The position numbers were made by a program, and so were the translations under genes. The notes under the pieces are model-generated. The model saw nothing but the letters and a program-made list of their open reading frames with translations. It was not told the DNA's origin and searched no databases. Of a stretch of 64,000 bases of DNA, positions 43,305-51,829 are shown piece after piece. The stretch lies in assembly GCF_003002065.1 (NCBI RefSeq), contig NZ_PVZG01000002.1:186001-250000 (forward strand), written 5' to 3'. Positions within the stretch are counted from its first letter, which is position 1; each line of letters starts with the position of its first letter. Source of the stretch: Pseudosporangium ferrugineum (GTDB taxonomy: Bacteria; Actinomycetota; Actinomycetes; Mycobacteriales; Micromonosporaceae).

Positions 43305-44387
43305 ATGCGCCAGGATCACCGTGCCGACCAGCGAATACGCACCGGGGCCAGGCGGTTCCTCGGCGCGGCCTGCATCGCGGTGCTCGCCGCCGTCCTGACG
43401 ACCACCGGTACGGCCGCCCCGGCCTCGGCCGCGGTGCCCGCCGCCGCGCAGAAGTGGTCGTCGCTGATGTGGCACAGCCTGACCCCGACCCCGCAGTACG
43501 TGGCCCTCCGCAAGAAGCTCGCCGACCAGCGGTCCTCCCTGTCGACCCGGTCCGCCCGCATCACCCAGGCCCGCGCCACGCACGGCGCCGCGCAGACCAG
43601 CCTGACCACCGCCGTCGCGGCCGACGCCGCCACCCGCACCAGCCTCGCGCTCGCGACCGAGGCGCTGACCACCGCGCGGAACAAGCTGACCCTGGTGTCG
43701 CGGGAGCGGCCCCGCAGCGGCACCGCCGTCACCGCGGCGAAGAACGCCGTCGCCGCCGCCGCGACGACCGTCACCGCCCGGCGGGCCGAGGCTCGTACCA
43801 CCGCCGCCGCGCTGAAGACGGCGCAGGCCGCGTCCGGGGCCGCCACCACCGGCCTGGACCGGGCCGTCGAGGCCTGGCGGACCATGTACGCCGCCATCAA
43901 GATCAATCAGCAGCGGCTCATCGCCCTCGACAAGTCCGCTCAGTACGCGAGCCAGGCCGCCGCGCTCAGCCGCACGGTCGTGACCGAGGTCCGGGCCTCC
44001 TTCAAGGTCGCCGACACCACCTCCGTCAACGGCATCACCGTGCACAGGAGCGTCGCCTTCAGTTTCCGGCGGATGCTCGCCGACGCGAAGGCCGACGGGG
44101 TCGTCCTGTCCGGCGGCGGGTTCCGCACCCGGCAGCGGCAGATCGAGCTGCGGAAGATCAACGGCTGCCCCGACGTCTGGACCGCGCCGGCGTCCTCGTG
44201 CCGGGTGCCGACCGCGATCCCCGGCCGCTCCCTGCACGAGCTCGGCCTGGCCGTCGACGTGACCGCGGACGGCCGTACGCTCGGCGCCGACAGCCCCGGC
44301 TTCCGCTGGCTGGCCGCCAACGCCGCCACGTACGGGTTCGTGAACCTGCCGTCCGAGCCGTGGCACTGGTCGATCACCGGCGGCTGA
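43305..44387 (+). CDS. Secreted D-alanyl-D-alanine carboxypeptidase-like M15B peptidase (VanY type)
   Basis: A 360-residue exported protein. A signal peptide (about 1-45, ending PASAAVP) is followed by a long Ala/Thr/Arg-rich coiled coil (about 70-190). The M15 peptidase domain (about 225-360) has zinc motifs SLHELGLAVDV (His and Asp) and EPWHW. It would trim peptidoglycan stem peptides. The coiled coil may dock it to the wall. ATG 43305 has GAGGGAG upstream. It stands alone between a terminator and a convergent gene. Confidence 0.88.
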   Translation: MRQDHRADQRIRTGARRFLGAACIAVLAAVLTTTGTAAPASAAVPAAAQKWSSLMWHSLTPTPQYVALRKKLADQRSSLSTRSARITQARATHGAAQTSLTTAVAADAATRTSLALATEALTTARNKLTLVSRERPRSGTAVTAAKNAVAAAATTVTARRAEARTTAAALKTAQAASGAATTGLDRAVEAWRTMYAAIKINQQRLIALDKSAQYASQAAALSRTVVTEVRASFKVADTTSVNGITVHRSVAFSFRRMLADAKADGVVLSGGGFRTRQRQIELRKINGCPDVWTAPASSCRVPTAIPGRSLHELGLAVDVTADGRTLGADSPGFRWLAANAATYGFVNLPSEPWHWSITGG

Positions 44388-44396
44388 CCGGGGGCG

Positions 44397-45413
44397 TCAC
44401 GAGCCGCGGCGGCGCAGCCCCGGCCGGGTGAGCGCGGGCGGCACGTACGAGACGTCGAGCGGGCCCAGGTCCACGCCGGGCGGCACCACCTCGTCGATCC
44501 GGTCGAGGACGTCGTCGCCCAGCGTGGCCCCGCCGGCCGCGAGCAGGTCGTCGAGCTGGGCGAGGGTGCGCGGCCCGATGATCGCCGAGCTCACCGCGGG
44601 ATGGCTCACCGCGAAGCCGAGGGCCAGGTGGGTCAGCGACAGCCCGGCCTCCTCGGCGACCGGGACGAGCCGTTCCACGGCCTCGTGCTTGCGCCCGTCG
44701 GTCATGTGCCGGGGCACCCAGTGCATCCGGCCCGCCGCGACCGGCTCGCCGCCGCGCCGGAAACGGCCGGTGAGCAGGCCCATCGCCAGCGGGCTCCAGA
44801 CCAGGGTGCCGAGGCCGTACCGCTCGCAGACCGGCAGCACCTCGCGCTCGATGCCCCGGTTGAGGATCGAGTACGGCGGCTGCTCGGTCCGGAACCGGGC
44901 CAGCCCGCGCCGCTCGGCGACCCACTGGGCCTCGACGATCCCGGCGGCCGGCAGGCTGGAGTGGCCGATCGCGCGCACCTTGCCGGCCCGCACGAGGTCG
45001 GTCAGGGCGGCGAGGGTCTCCTCGACGTCGGTGTCCGGGTCGGGGTGGTGCACCTGGTAGAGGTCGACGTGCTCGACGCCGAGTCGCCGCAGCGAGTCCT
45101 CCAGCGCGGTGACGATCCAGCGGCGGGAGCTGCCGCGGCGGTTCGGGTCGTCGCCCATCGGGCCGTTGACCTTGGTGGCGAGCACCACGTCGTCGCGCCG
45201 GCCGCGCAGGGCGCGCCCGACGATGCGTTCGGTCTCGCCGTCGCCGCCGTACACGTCGGCGGTGTCGATGACGTTGATCCCCGCGTCCAGGGCCCGGTGG
45301 ATGATCCGGGCGCAGTCGTCGGGATCCGCGTTGCCGTAGGGGCCGAACATCATGGTGCCCAGCGAGTACGGGGTGACCTGGATGCCGGTCCGGCCCAGGG
45401 GGCGCGTACGCAT
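44397..45413 (-). CDS. Aldo/keto reductase
   Basis: A 338-residue (beta/alpha)8 NADPH oxidoreductase. N-terminal RPLGRTGIQVTPYSLGTMMFG, the catalytic region with Asp (INVIDTADVYGGDGETERIVG, Asp and Tyr), Lys (LATKVNG) and His (DLYQVHHPDPDTDVEETL), and the NADP-binding SSAIIGPRTLAQLDD are all present. ATG 45413 is backed by GAGAGGA. It is divergent from a WYL-domain regulator that probably controls it. Substrate unknown. Confidence 0.92.
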   Translation of the reverse strand: MRTRPLGRTGIQVTPYSLGTMMFGPYGNADPDDCARIIHRALDAGINVIDTADVYGGDGETERIVGRALRGRRDDVVLATKVNGPMGDDPNRRGSSRRWIVTALEDSLRRLGVEHVDLYQVHHPDPDTDVEETLAALTDLVRAGKVRAIGHSSLPAAGIVEAQWVAERRGLARFRTEQPPYSILNRGIEREVLPVCERYGLGTLVWSPLAMGLLTGRFRRGGEPVAAGRMHWVPRHMTDGRKHEAVERLVPVAEEAGLSLTHLALGFAVSHPAVSSAIIGPRTLAQLDDLLAAGGATLGDDVLDRIDEVVPPGVDLGPLDVSYVPPALTRPGLRRRGS

Positions 45414-45504
45414 GCGGGGTCCTCTCGGGTGAAGGGGTCGACGGCCGAAGATTCGCAGGGCCAGGTGCCAGGATGTGTCACCTACCCGGGGCAGAATCGA
45501 CGGC

Positions 45505-46488
45505 ATGCCGAAAACCTCCGCCCGGCTCCTGGCCCTGTTGTCGCTGTTGCAGACGCGCCGCGACTGGCCCGGAACGGTGCTGGCCGACCGCCTCGACATC
45601 AGCCTGCGGACGGTGCGCCGCGACGTCGACCGGCTGCGTGAGCTGGGCTACCCGATCGCCGCCGCGAAGGGGCCGGACGGCGGTTACCGGCTCCGCGCGG
45701 GCACCGAGCTGCCGCCCCTGCTGTTCGACGACGAGCAGGCGGTCGCCCTCACCATCGCCCTCCAGCTCGCCGCGAGCACCCCCGGCACCGGCATCGCCGA
45801 ACCGGCCGAGCGGGCGCTGACCACCGTCCGGCAGGTGCTGCCGTCCCGGCTGCGGCACCGCATCGAGGCCCTGCGGGTCACCGCCGTCGAACGGCCCGCC
45901 ACCCGGCCGGCCGCGCCCGTCGACGGCGCCCTGCTCCTGACCGTCAGCGCGGCGGTCCACGCCCGCGAGGTCCTGCGCTTCGACTACGGGCCGGAGCACG
46001 GCGACCGGCCCCCGCGCCGCGCCGAGCCGCACCACGTCGTCACGTGGGACGGCCGCTGGTATCTCGTCGCGTGGGACCTCGACCGCGAGGCGTGGCGCAC
46101 CTTCCGCGTCGACCGGATCCGGCCGCGTACGCCGAACGGCCCCCGCTTCACCCCGCGCGAGGTGCCCGGTGGCGACGTCGCCGGGTACGTGGTCGGCACG
46201 TTCCGCGGCTCGGACGACGGGCAGTGGCCCTGCCGGGGCACGGTGATCCTCGGCCTGCCCGCCGCCACCGTGGCGCTCTACACCCGCGACGGCGTCGTCG
46301 AGGAGCTCGCCCCGGACCGCTGCCGCCTCACCCTCGGCTCCTGGTCCTGGCCCGCCCTGGCCGCCGCGATCGGCCGCTACGACGCCGACATCGAGGTCGA
46401 GGGCCCCGCGGAGCTGACCGGGGCCTTCGCCCACCTCGCCCGGCGCTTCGCCCGGACCGCCGCGGGCCCGGCCGGAAAAAACTCCTGA
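45505..46488 (+). CDS. WYL-domain transcriptional regulator (YafY type)
   Basis: A 327-residue protein. The N-terminal HTH (LLALLSLLQTRRDWPGTVLADRLDISLRTVRRDVDRLRELGYPI) is followed by a WYL domain (VVTWDGRWYLVAWDLDREAWRTFRVDRI) and a WCX-like C-terminus. It is divergent from the aldo/keto reductase gene with 91 nt between the starts. WYL proteins sense nucleic acid or small ligands; this one is likely a local regulator. Confidence 0.9.
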   Translation: MPKTSARLLALLSLLQTRRDWPGTVLADRLDISLRTVRRDVDRLRELGYPIAAAKGPDGGYRLRAGTELPPLLFDDEQAVALTIALQLAASTPGTGIAEPAERALTTVRQVLPSRLRHRIEALRVTAVERPATRPAAPVDGALLLTVSAAVHAREVLRFDYGPEHGDRPPRRAEPHHVVTWDGRWYLVAWDLDREAWRTFRVDRIRPRTPNGPRFTPREVPGGDVAGYVVGTFRGSDDGQWPCRGTVILGLPAATVALYTRDGVVEELAPDRCRLTLGSWSWPALAAAIGRYDADIEVEGPAELTGAFAHLARRFARTAAGPAGKNS

Positions 46489-46504
46489 GAATTTTCCGGG
46501 GAGG

Positions 46505-46531
46505 TGTCGATCGGCGCGGGACCCGTTCGTA
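46505..46531 (+). promoter_or_regulatory. Candidate ECF42-type promoter
   Basis: TGTCGA (46505-46510), 17 nt, then CGTA (46528-46531), 49 nt before the YCII gene start. A TGTCGA -35 element with a CGWC-like -10 is the promoter type described for ECF42 sigma factors. The sigma gene is the second gene of this unit, so autoregulation is likely. The -10 match is partial. Confidence 0.55.
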
Positions 46532-46579
46532 GCCCTGGTGAGAAGCCACCATGTCATCGACGGACCATCGGAGGACGAA

Positions 46580-46936
46580 ATGAAGCAGTACCTGCTCGCC
46601 GTACACATGGTCGAGGGCGCGCCCATCCCCTCGCCGGAAGTGACCGAGAAGATGTACGCCCAGGTCGACAAGATCAACCAGGAGATCCAGGCGGCCGGCG
46701 CCTGGGTGTTCGCCGGCGGCCTGATGCCGGCGGACAGTGCGACCGTCGTCCGGTCCGACAACGGCCGGACGACGATGACCGACGGGCCGTTCGCCGAGAC
46801 GAAGGAACAGCTCGGCGGGTTCTGGGTGCTGCGCTGCGAGGACCTCGACGCGGCCCTCGCCTGGGCCGCCAGGTGCTCGGAGGCGTGCCTGGGCCCGGTC
46901 GAGGTGCGTCCGTTCCAGGACGAGCCCGAGGCCTGA
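46580..46936 (+). CDS. YCII-related (DGPF) protein linked to ECF42 sigma factor
   Basis: A 118-residue YCII/DGPF-domain protein (MKQYLLAVHMVEG ... TMTDGPFAETKEQLGGFWVLRCEDLDAALAWA). DGPF proteins are the constant partners of ECF42 sigma factors; their biochemical role is unknown. ATG 46580 has GGAGG 5 nt upstream. 15 nt separate it from the sigma gene. Confidence 0.9.
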   Translation: MKQYLLAVHMVEGAPIPSPEVTEKMYAQVDKINQEIQAAGAWVFAGGLMPADSATVVRSDNGRTTMTDGPFAETKEQLGGFWVLRCEDLDAALAWAARCSEACLGPVEVRPFQDEPEA

Positions 46937-46951
46937 CGGGACCGGCACACC

Positions 46952-48133
46952 GTGGATCTGGACCGCGTCTACCGGGCGGAGTACGGCCGCTGCGTGGCCA
47001 CCCTCACCCGCCTCCTCGGCGACCTCGGTCTCGCCGAGGAGGCGGTCCAGGACGCCTTCGCGACGGCCCTGGAGAAGTGGGAGACCCCGCCGCCCAACCC
47101 GGGCGCCTGGATCGTCACGACCGCCCGCCACCGCGCGATCGACCGGCTCCGCCGCGAGTCGACGCGCGAGGCGCGGCATGCGCAGGCGTTGCTGCTGCAC
47201 CAGCGGGACGAGCCACGGGAGGAGGCGGGACCGGTGCGCGACGACCAGCTACGGCTCATCTTCACTTGCTGCCACCCGGCGCTGGCGCCGGACGCGCGGA
47301 CCGCGCTGACGTTGCGGCTGCTGGGCGGGCTCGAGGTCGCGGAGATCGCCCGCGCGTACCTCGTACCCGAGGCGACGGTCGCGCAGCGGATCGTGCGCGC
47401 CAAGAAGAAGATCCGCGACGCGGCCATTCCCTACCGGGTGCCCGCGGCCGACGAGCTCCCGGACCGGCTGCCGCCGGTGCTGACCGTGCTGTACCTCATG
47501 TTCAACGAGGGCTACGCGGCCACCACCGGCCCGCTGATCAGGACGGATCTGTGCGCCGAGGCGATCCGGCTCGCCCGCGAGCTCGCCGCCCTGATGCCGG
47601 ACGAACCCGAGGTTCTCGGGTTGCTCGCCCTGCTGCTGCTCACCGAGGCGCGCCGGCCGGCCCGGCTGGGCCCGGGCGGTGAGCTGGTGCGGCTGCCCGA
47701 CCAGGACCGGACACTGTGGAACCGTACGCTCATCGCCGAGGGTCACGCCCTCGTCCGCCGGTGCCTGCGGCGGGGACGGCCGGGCCCGTACCAGATCCAG
47801 GCCGCGATCAACGCCGTGCACACCGACGGCCCGGCCACCGACTGGCGCCAGGTCCTGGCGCTGTACGACCAGCTCCAGGCGCTGGCGCCCACCCCGATCG
47901 TGGCGCTGAACCGCGCGGTCGCCGTGGCCGAGGTGCACGGCCCCGCGGTCGCCCTGGCCACCCTCGAGGACGTCCGGCTGCCGGGCTACCACCTGCTCCC
48001 GGCCACCCGCGCCGACCTGCTGGCCCGCCTCGGCCGCAACACCGAGGCCGCGGCCGAGTACGACCGCGCGGCAGCCCTGGCCGCCAACGAGACGGAACGC
48101 GCGTTCCTCCGGGACCGCCGGGCGGCACTCTAG
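46952..48133 (+). CDS. ECF42-type RNA polymerase sigma factor with C-terminal TPR-like extension
   Basis: A 393-residue sigma factor. Region 2 (YRAEYGRCVATLTRLLGDLGLAEEAVQDAFATALEKW) and region 4 (LRLLGGLEVAEIARAYLVPEATVAQRIVRAKKKIRDA) occupy about 1-175. A roughly 210-residue extension typical of ECF42 (VLTVLYLMFNEGYAAT and a helical repeat segment to the end) replaces an anti-sigma factor in controlling activity. GTG 46952. Its stop is TAG; it overlaps the convergent SDR gene by 4 nt. Confidence 0.92.
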   Translation: MDLDRVYRAEYGRCVATLTRLLGDLGLAEEAVQDAFATALEKWETPPPNPGAWIVTTARHRAIDRLRRESTREARHAQALLLHQRDEPREEAGPVRDDQLRLIFTCCHPALAPDARTALTLRLLGGLEVAEIARAYLVPEATVAQRIVRAKKKIRDAAIPYRVPAADELPDRLPPVLTVLYLMFNEGYAATTGPLIRTDLCAEAIRLARELAALMPDEPEVLGLLALLLLTEARRPARLGPGGELVRLPDQDRTLWNRTLIAEGHALVRRCLRRGRPGPYQIQAAINAVHTDGPATDWRQVLALYDQLQALAPTPIVALNRAVAVAEVHGPAVALATLEDVRLPGYHLLPATRADLLARLGRNTEAAAEYDRAAALAANETERAFLRDRRAAL

Positions 48134-48861
48134 GCGCTCAGCCCCGCACCGCCGCCGACCACGAGGTTCTCGCCGGTGACGTAGGCGGCCCCGGGCGAAC
48201 CGAGGAACGCGACCACCTCGGCGACCTCCTCGGCGGTCCCGAGCCGGCCGAACGGGACCCGCGCCGCCATCTGCTCCTGCGCCTCGGCCGGCACGCCGAG
48301 CTTCGCCAGGAGGCCGGTGGCGATCGCGCCCGGGCTGACCGCGTTGACGCGGATCCGGCGCGGGGCGAGTTCCAGGGCCAGCGACGGTACGAGCGCCAGC
48401 AGCGCACCCCGGCTCGCGGCCGCCGCCGACCCCGCCACGATGCCCCGGGTGGCGCCGATGCCCACGGTGAACACGACACTCGCGCCGTCGTTGAGCAGCG
48501 GGAGGGCCTTCTGCAGGGTGAAGAACTGGCCCTTGAAGTTCACCGCGATCAACTCGTCGAACGTGGCCTCGTCGTACTCGCCGACGGGTCGCGCCCGCAT
48601 GATGCCGGCGTTGAGGAAGAGCAGGTCCAGCGAGCCGAACCGGTCCCGGACCTCCGCCACGATCCGGTCGGTGCCGGCGAGGGAACGGGCGTCGGCGTGC
48701 CGCACGAGCACGTCGTCCGGCAGCTTGCGCCGGGCCTCGCCGACCGATTCCGGGGTGCTGCCGGTGACCGCGACCCGATAGCCGCCGCGATGCAGGAGGG
48801 CCGCCGTGGCCAGGCCGATTCCGCTGGTGCCGCCCGTGATGAGGGCCGTCCGTGAGGTCAT
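48130..48861 (-). CDS. Short-chain dehydrogenase/reductase (SDR)
   Basis: A 243-residue SDR with the cofactor motif TGGTSGIG (about 8-15) and LNAG. The catalytic segment is atypical: the usual YxxxK region reads SRGALLALVPSLALELAPRRIRVNAVSPGAIATG, and the Tyr/Lys pair is not evident (ASRG in place of YxxSK). The fold is secure but classical SDR catalysis is doubtful. It is divergent from a LysR gene with a palindrome between, so it is probably the LysR target. Confidence 0.85.
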   Translation of the reverse strand: MTSRTALITGGTSGIGLATAALLHRGGYRVAVTGSTPESVGEARRKLPDDVLVRHADARSLAGTDRIVAEVRDRFGSLDLLFLNAGIMRARPVGEYDEATFDELIAVNFKGQFFTLQKALPLLNDGASVVFTVGIGATRGIVAGSAAAASRGALLALVPSLALELAPRRIRVNAVSPGAIATGLLAKLGVPAEAQEQMAARVPFGRLGTAEEVAEVVAFLGSPGAAYVTGENLVVGGGAGLSA

Positions 48862-48917
48862 GCGTCCACGCTAGGCAGGCCGCCGGGGGCACGTCCAAGG
48901 CCCGTTTCTCATCGCGT

Positions 48918-48934
48918 GATGCCCGACGGGCATC
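48918..48934. promoter_or_regulatory. LysR-type operator palindrome
   Basis: A perfect inverted repeat GATGCCCG-A-CGGGCATC sits in the 89-nt gap between divergent SDR and LysR genes, 17 nt before the LysR ATG. Its position fits autoregulation plus SDR control. Confidence 0.5.
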
Positions 48935-48950
48935 GCGGTACCGTGGACCG

Positions 48951-49808
48951 ATGGACGTCGATCTGCGCCTGGTCCGGTACTTCACCGTCGTCGCCGAGCA
49001 CGGCAACGTCCACCGCGCGGCCACCGCGCTGCGGATCGCCCAGCCGTCGCTGAGCCGCCAGATCCAGCGCCTCGAGGCGGGCCTCGGCGTCCGGCTGTTC
49101 GACCGCACCAACCGGGGCAGCCGCCTCACCGCGGCGGGCGAGGCGTACCTGGCCGAGGCCCGGGGGCTGCTGCGGGCGGCCGAACGGGCCCGCAACCGGG
49201 CGCGGGCCGCCGCGGATCCCGGCACCCTGGTGATCGGGTACACCGGCAACCTGCCGGTGACCGCCGCCGTGCGCGAGCTGCGCCTGCGGTATCCCCGCGC
49301 CACCGTGCACACCCGGCACCTGCTCTGCGCGGACGTCCGGCCGGCCCTGCTCGACCGCCGGGTCGGCGCGGTCCTGGCCCGGCTGCCGTTCCCCTCGGCG
49401 GGCCTCGACCTCGGCGTGCTCTACGAACACCCCCGGGTCCTGGTGATGCCGGCGGACCACCGGCTGGCCGGCCGGGACGCGGTCACCCTGGCCGACTTCG
49501 CCGACGTCCCGCTCGTCCGGTACGCCGATCCCGCCCTCGACGCCTACTGGCGTGTCGACCCGCGCCCGGACGGCGCACCCGCGCCGGACGGCCCGCTCGC
49601 CCTGACCGTGGAGGACAAACTGGAGCTGGTCGCGACCGGCGACGCGCTGACCCTGGCGCCCGCCGACGAGCGCCCCGACACCCTGCGGAGCGACCTGACC
49701 GCCGTGCCGGTGCGCGACCTCCCGCCGAGCACGGTCGTGCTCGCCACCCGCGCGGGCACCACCGACCCGATGATCGACGACCTCCGGACGGTCCTCACCC
49801 CCCGATGA
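48951..49808 (+). CDS. LysR-family regulator
   Basis: A 285-residue LTTR with an N-terminal winged helix (LRYFTVVAEHGNVHRAATALRIAQPSLSRQIQRLEAGLGVRLFDRTNRG-type) and a type-2 periplasmic-binding-like effector domain. It is divergent from the SDR gene. Effector unknown. Confidence 0.92.
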   Translation: MDVDLRLVRYFTVVAEHGNVHRAATALRIAQPSLSRQIQRLEAGLGVRLFDRTNRGSRLTAAGEAYLAEARGLLRAAERARNRARAAADPGTLVIGYTGNLPVTAAVRELRLRYPRATVHTRHLLCADVRPALLDRRVGAVLARLPFPSAGLDLGVLYEHPRVLVMPADHRLAGRDAVTLADFADVPLVRYADPALDAYWRVDPRPDGAPAPDGPLALTVEDKLELVATGDALTLAPADERPDTLRSDLTAVPVRDLPPSTVVLATRAGTTDPMIDDLRTVLTPR

Positions 49809-49912
49809 GGCGCCGTCGCGGCCGTGGACCTTCGGGTGGTCGCCCGGGCCGCCGGCCGATCGCGACGAGACCTCGCCGGGGTGCTGCGCGGCCCCCGTGT
49901 TCCGCAAAGCAC

Positions 49913-49949
49913 TTGACCTGGACCTTTGTGCAGGTTTTAGGTTCGCCGT
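49913..49949 (+). promoter_or_regulatory. Promoter with long spacer and dyad before the ABC exporter
   Basis: TTGACC (49913-49918) and a possible -10 TAGGTT (49938-49943) are 19 nt apart. An ACCTG/CAGGT dyad lies within the spacer. Nineteen-nt spacers with an internal dyad are typical of MerR-regulated promoters. The -10 ends about 6 nt before the ATG, and no ribosome site is evident, so the mRNA may be leaderless. No merR gene is in the window. Confidence 0.45.
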
Positions 49950-51819
49950 ATGAGCATGGAAGTCACGGCCTGGATGTCCCTGCACCACGCGATGCATCAA
50001 CGCGACCAGCGACCCTTCTCCCGCGCGACGCTGAAGCGGATCGCCGGGTTCGCCCGGCCGCACCGCCGGCTGCTCGGCTGGTTCCTCGTCGGCAGCGTGG
50101 TCGCCGCCCTGTTGACCGTCGCCGCGCCGGTGCTGGCGGGGCGGGTGGTCGACGCGATCGTGTCCGGCACCGACACGGGGCCCGTGGTGCGCCTCGCCGC
50201 CGGGATCGCGGTGATCGCGCTGGCGGAGGCGGGCCTCGGGCTGCTCACCCGGTACCAGTCGGCCCGGATCGGCGAGGGCCTCATCGTCGACCTGCGGACC
50301 GCCGTCTTCGACCACGTGCAGCGGATGCCGGTCGCGTTCTTCACGCGTACCCGGACCGGCGCCCTGGTCTCCCGGCTCAACAACGACGTCATCGGGGCGC
50401 AGCAGGCGTTCAGCAACACGCTCTCCGGCGTGGTCGGCAACACGGTGACGCTGCTGCTCACGCTGGCCGTCATGCTGACCTACTCGTGGCAGATCACGCT
50501 GCTCGCCCTGCTGCTGTTGCCGATCTTCGTGCTGCCGGCCCGGCGGATGGGCCGCCGCCTCGCCCGGCTCGAACGCGAGGCGGCCGAGCACAACGCGGCG
50601 ATGAGCACCCGGATGACGGAGAAGTTCTCGGCGCCCGGCGCCACCCTCGTCAAGCTCTACGGGCGGCCGGCGGAGGAGTCCGCGGAGTTCGCCGCCCGCG
50701 CCTGGCGGGTGCGGGACATCGGCGTGCGCACGGCGATGCTGCAATGGGTCTTCATCACCGCGCTCACGGTGGTCGGTTCCCTCGCCCTGGCCCTGGTGTA
50801 CGGCCTGGGCGGCGTCTACGCCATCCGGGGGCAGCTCGACGCCGGCGCGGTCGTCGCCCTGGCGCTGCTGCTGTCCCGCCTGTACGCGCCCCTGACCTCG
50901 CTGGCCAGCGCCCGCGTCGAGATCATGAGCGCGCTGGTGAGCTTCGAACGGGTCTTCGAGATCCTCGACCTGGAGCCGATGATCCAGGACCGGCCGGACG
51001 CCCGGCCGCTGCCCGACGGTCCGGTGGCGGTCGAGTTCGACGACGTCCGCTTCGGCTACCCGGCGGCCGACAGGGTGTCGCTGGCCTCGCTGGAGGACGT
51101 CGCGAAGCTCGACACCCGCGGCGGCGAGGAGGTGCTGCACGGCGTCTCGTTCCGGGCCGAGCCGGGCCAGATGGTGGCGCTCGTCGGCTCGTCCGGGGCC
51201 GGCAAGTCCACGATCGCGCAGCTGCTGCCGCGTCTCTACGACGTGGAGGAGGGCGCCGTACGCCTGTCCGGCCGCGACGTCCGGGAGCTGACCGCCGACT
51301 CGATCCGCGGCGCCCTCGGGGTGGTGACCCAGGACGGGCACCTGCTGCACGACACGATCCGCGCCAACCTGCTCTTCGCCCGCCCGGGACGCCACCGAGG
51401 ACGAATTGTGGGACGTGCTGCGCCGGGCCCGCCTCGACGCGCTGGTCGAGTCGCTGCCCGACGGGCTGGGCACGGTCGTCGGCGAGCGCGGCTACCGGCT
51501 CTCCGGCGGCGAGCGCCAGCGGCTCACCATCGCCCGGCTGCTGCTGGCCCGGCCCCGGGTGGTGATCCTCGACGAGGCGACCGCGCACCTCGACTCGACG
51601 TCCGAGGCGGCGGTGCAGGCGGCCCTCGGCGAGGCGCTGAGCGGCCGGACCAGCGTGGTGATCGCGCACCGGCTGTCGACGATCCGCGCGGCCGACCAGA
51701 TCCTGGTGCTGGAGGACGGCCGGGTGGTGGAGCGCGGCCGGCACCCCGACCTGCTGGCCCGCGGCGGCCGGTACGCCGAGCTCTACCGCACCCAGTTCGA
51801 CGAGCCCGTACCGGCCTGA
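49950..51819 (+). pseudogene. ABC exporter (fused membrane and ATPase domains), 1-nt frameshift
   Basis: A type I exporter half-transporter of 622 residues if repaired. The membrane domain with six helices spans about 30-330. The ATPase has Walker A VGSSGAGKSTIAQLLPRLYD, Q-loop VVTQDGHLLHDTIRANLLFARP, signature LSGGERQRLTIARLL, Walker B RVVILDEATAHLDS and H-loop IAHRLS. At 51386-51388 (CCCGGGAC) one extra G shifts the frame; dropping it gives RPDATEDELWDVLRRARL and full continuity. Without repair, the signature and Walker B are lost. An insert in the ATPase (about 375-390, SLASLEDVAKLDTRGG) is unusual. Sequencing error is a live alternative. Confidence 0.85.
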
Positions 51820-51829
51820 CCGGGTCCGC

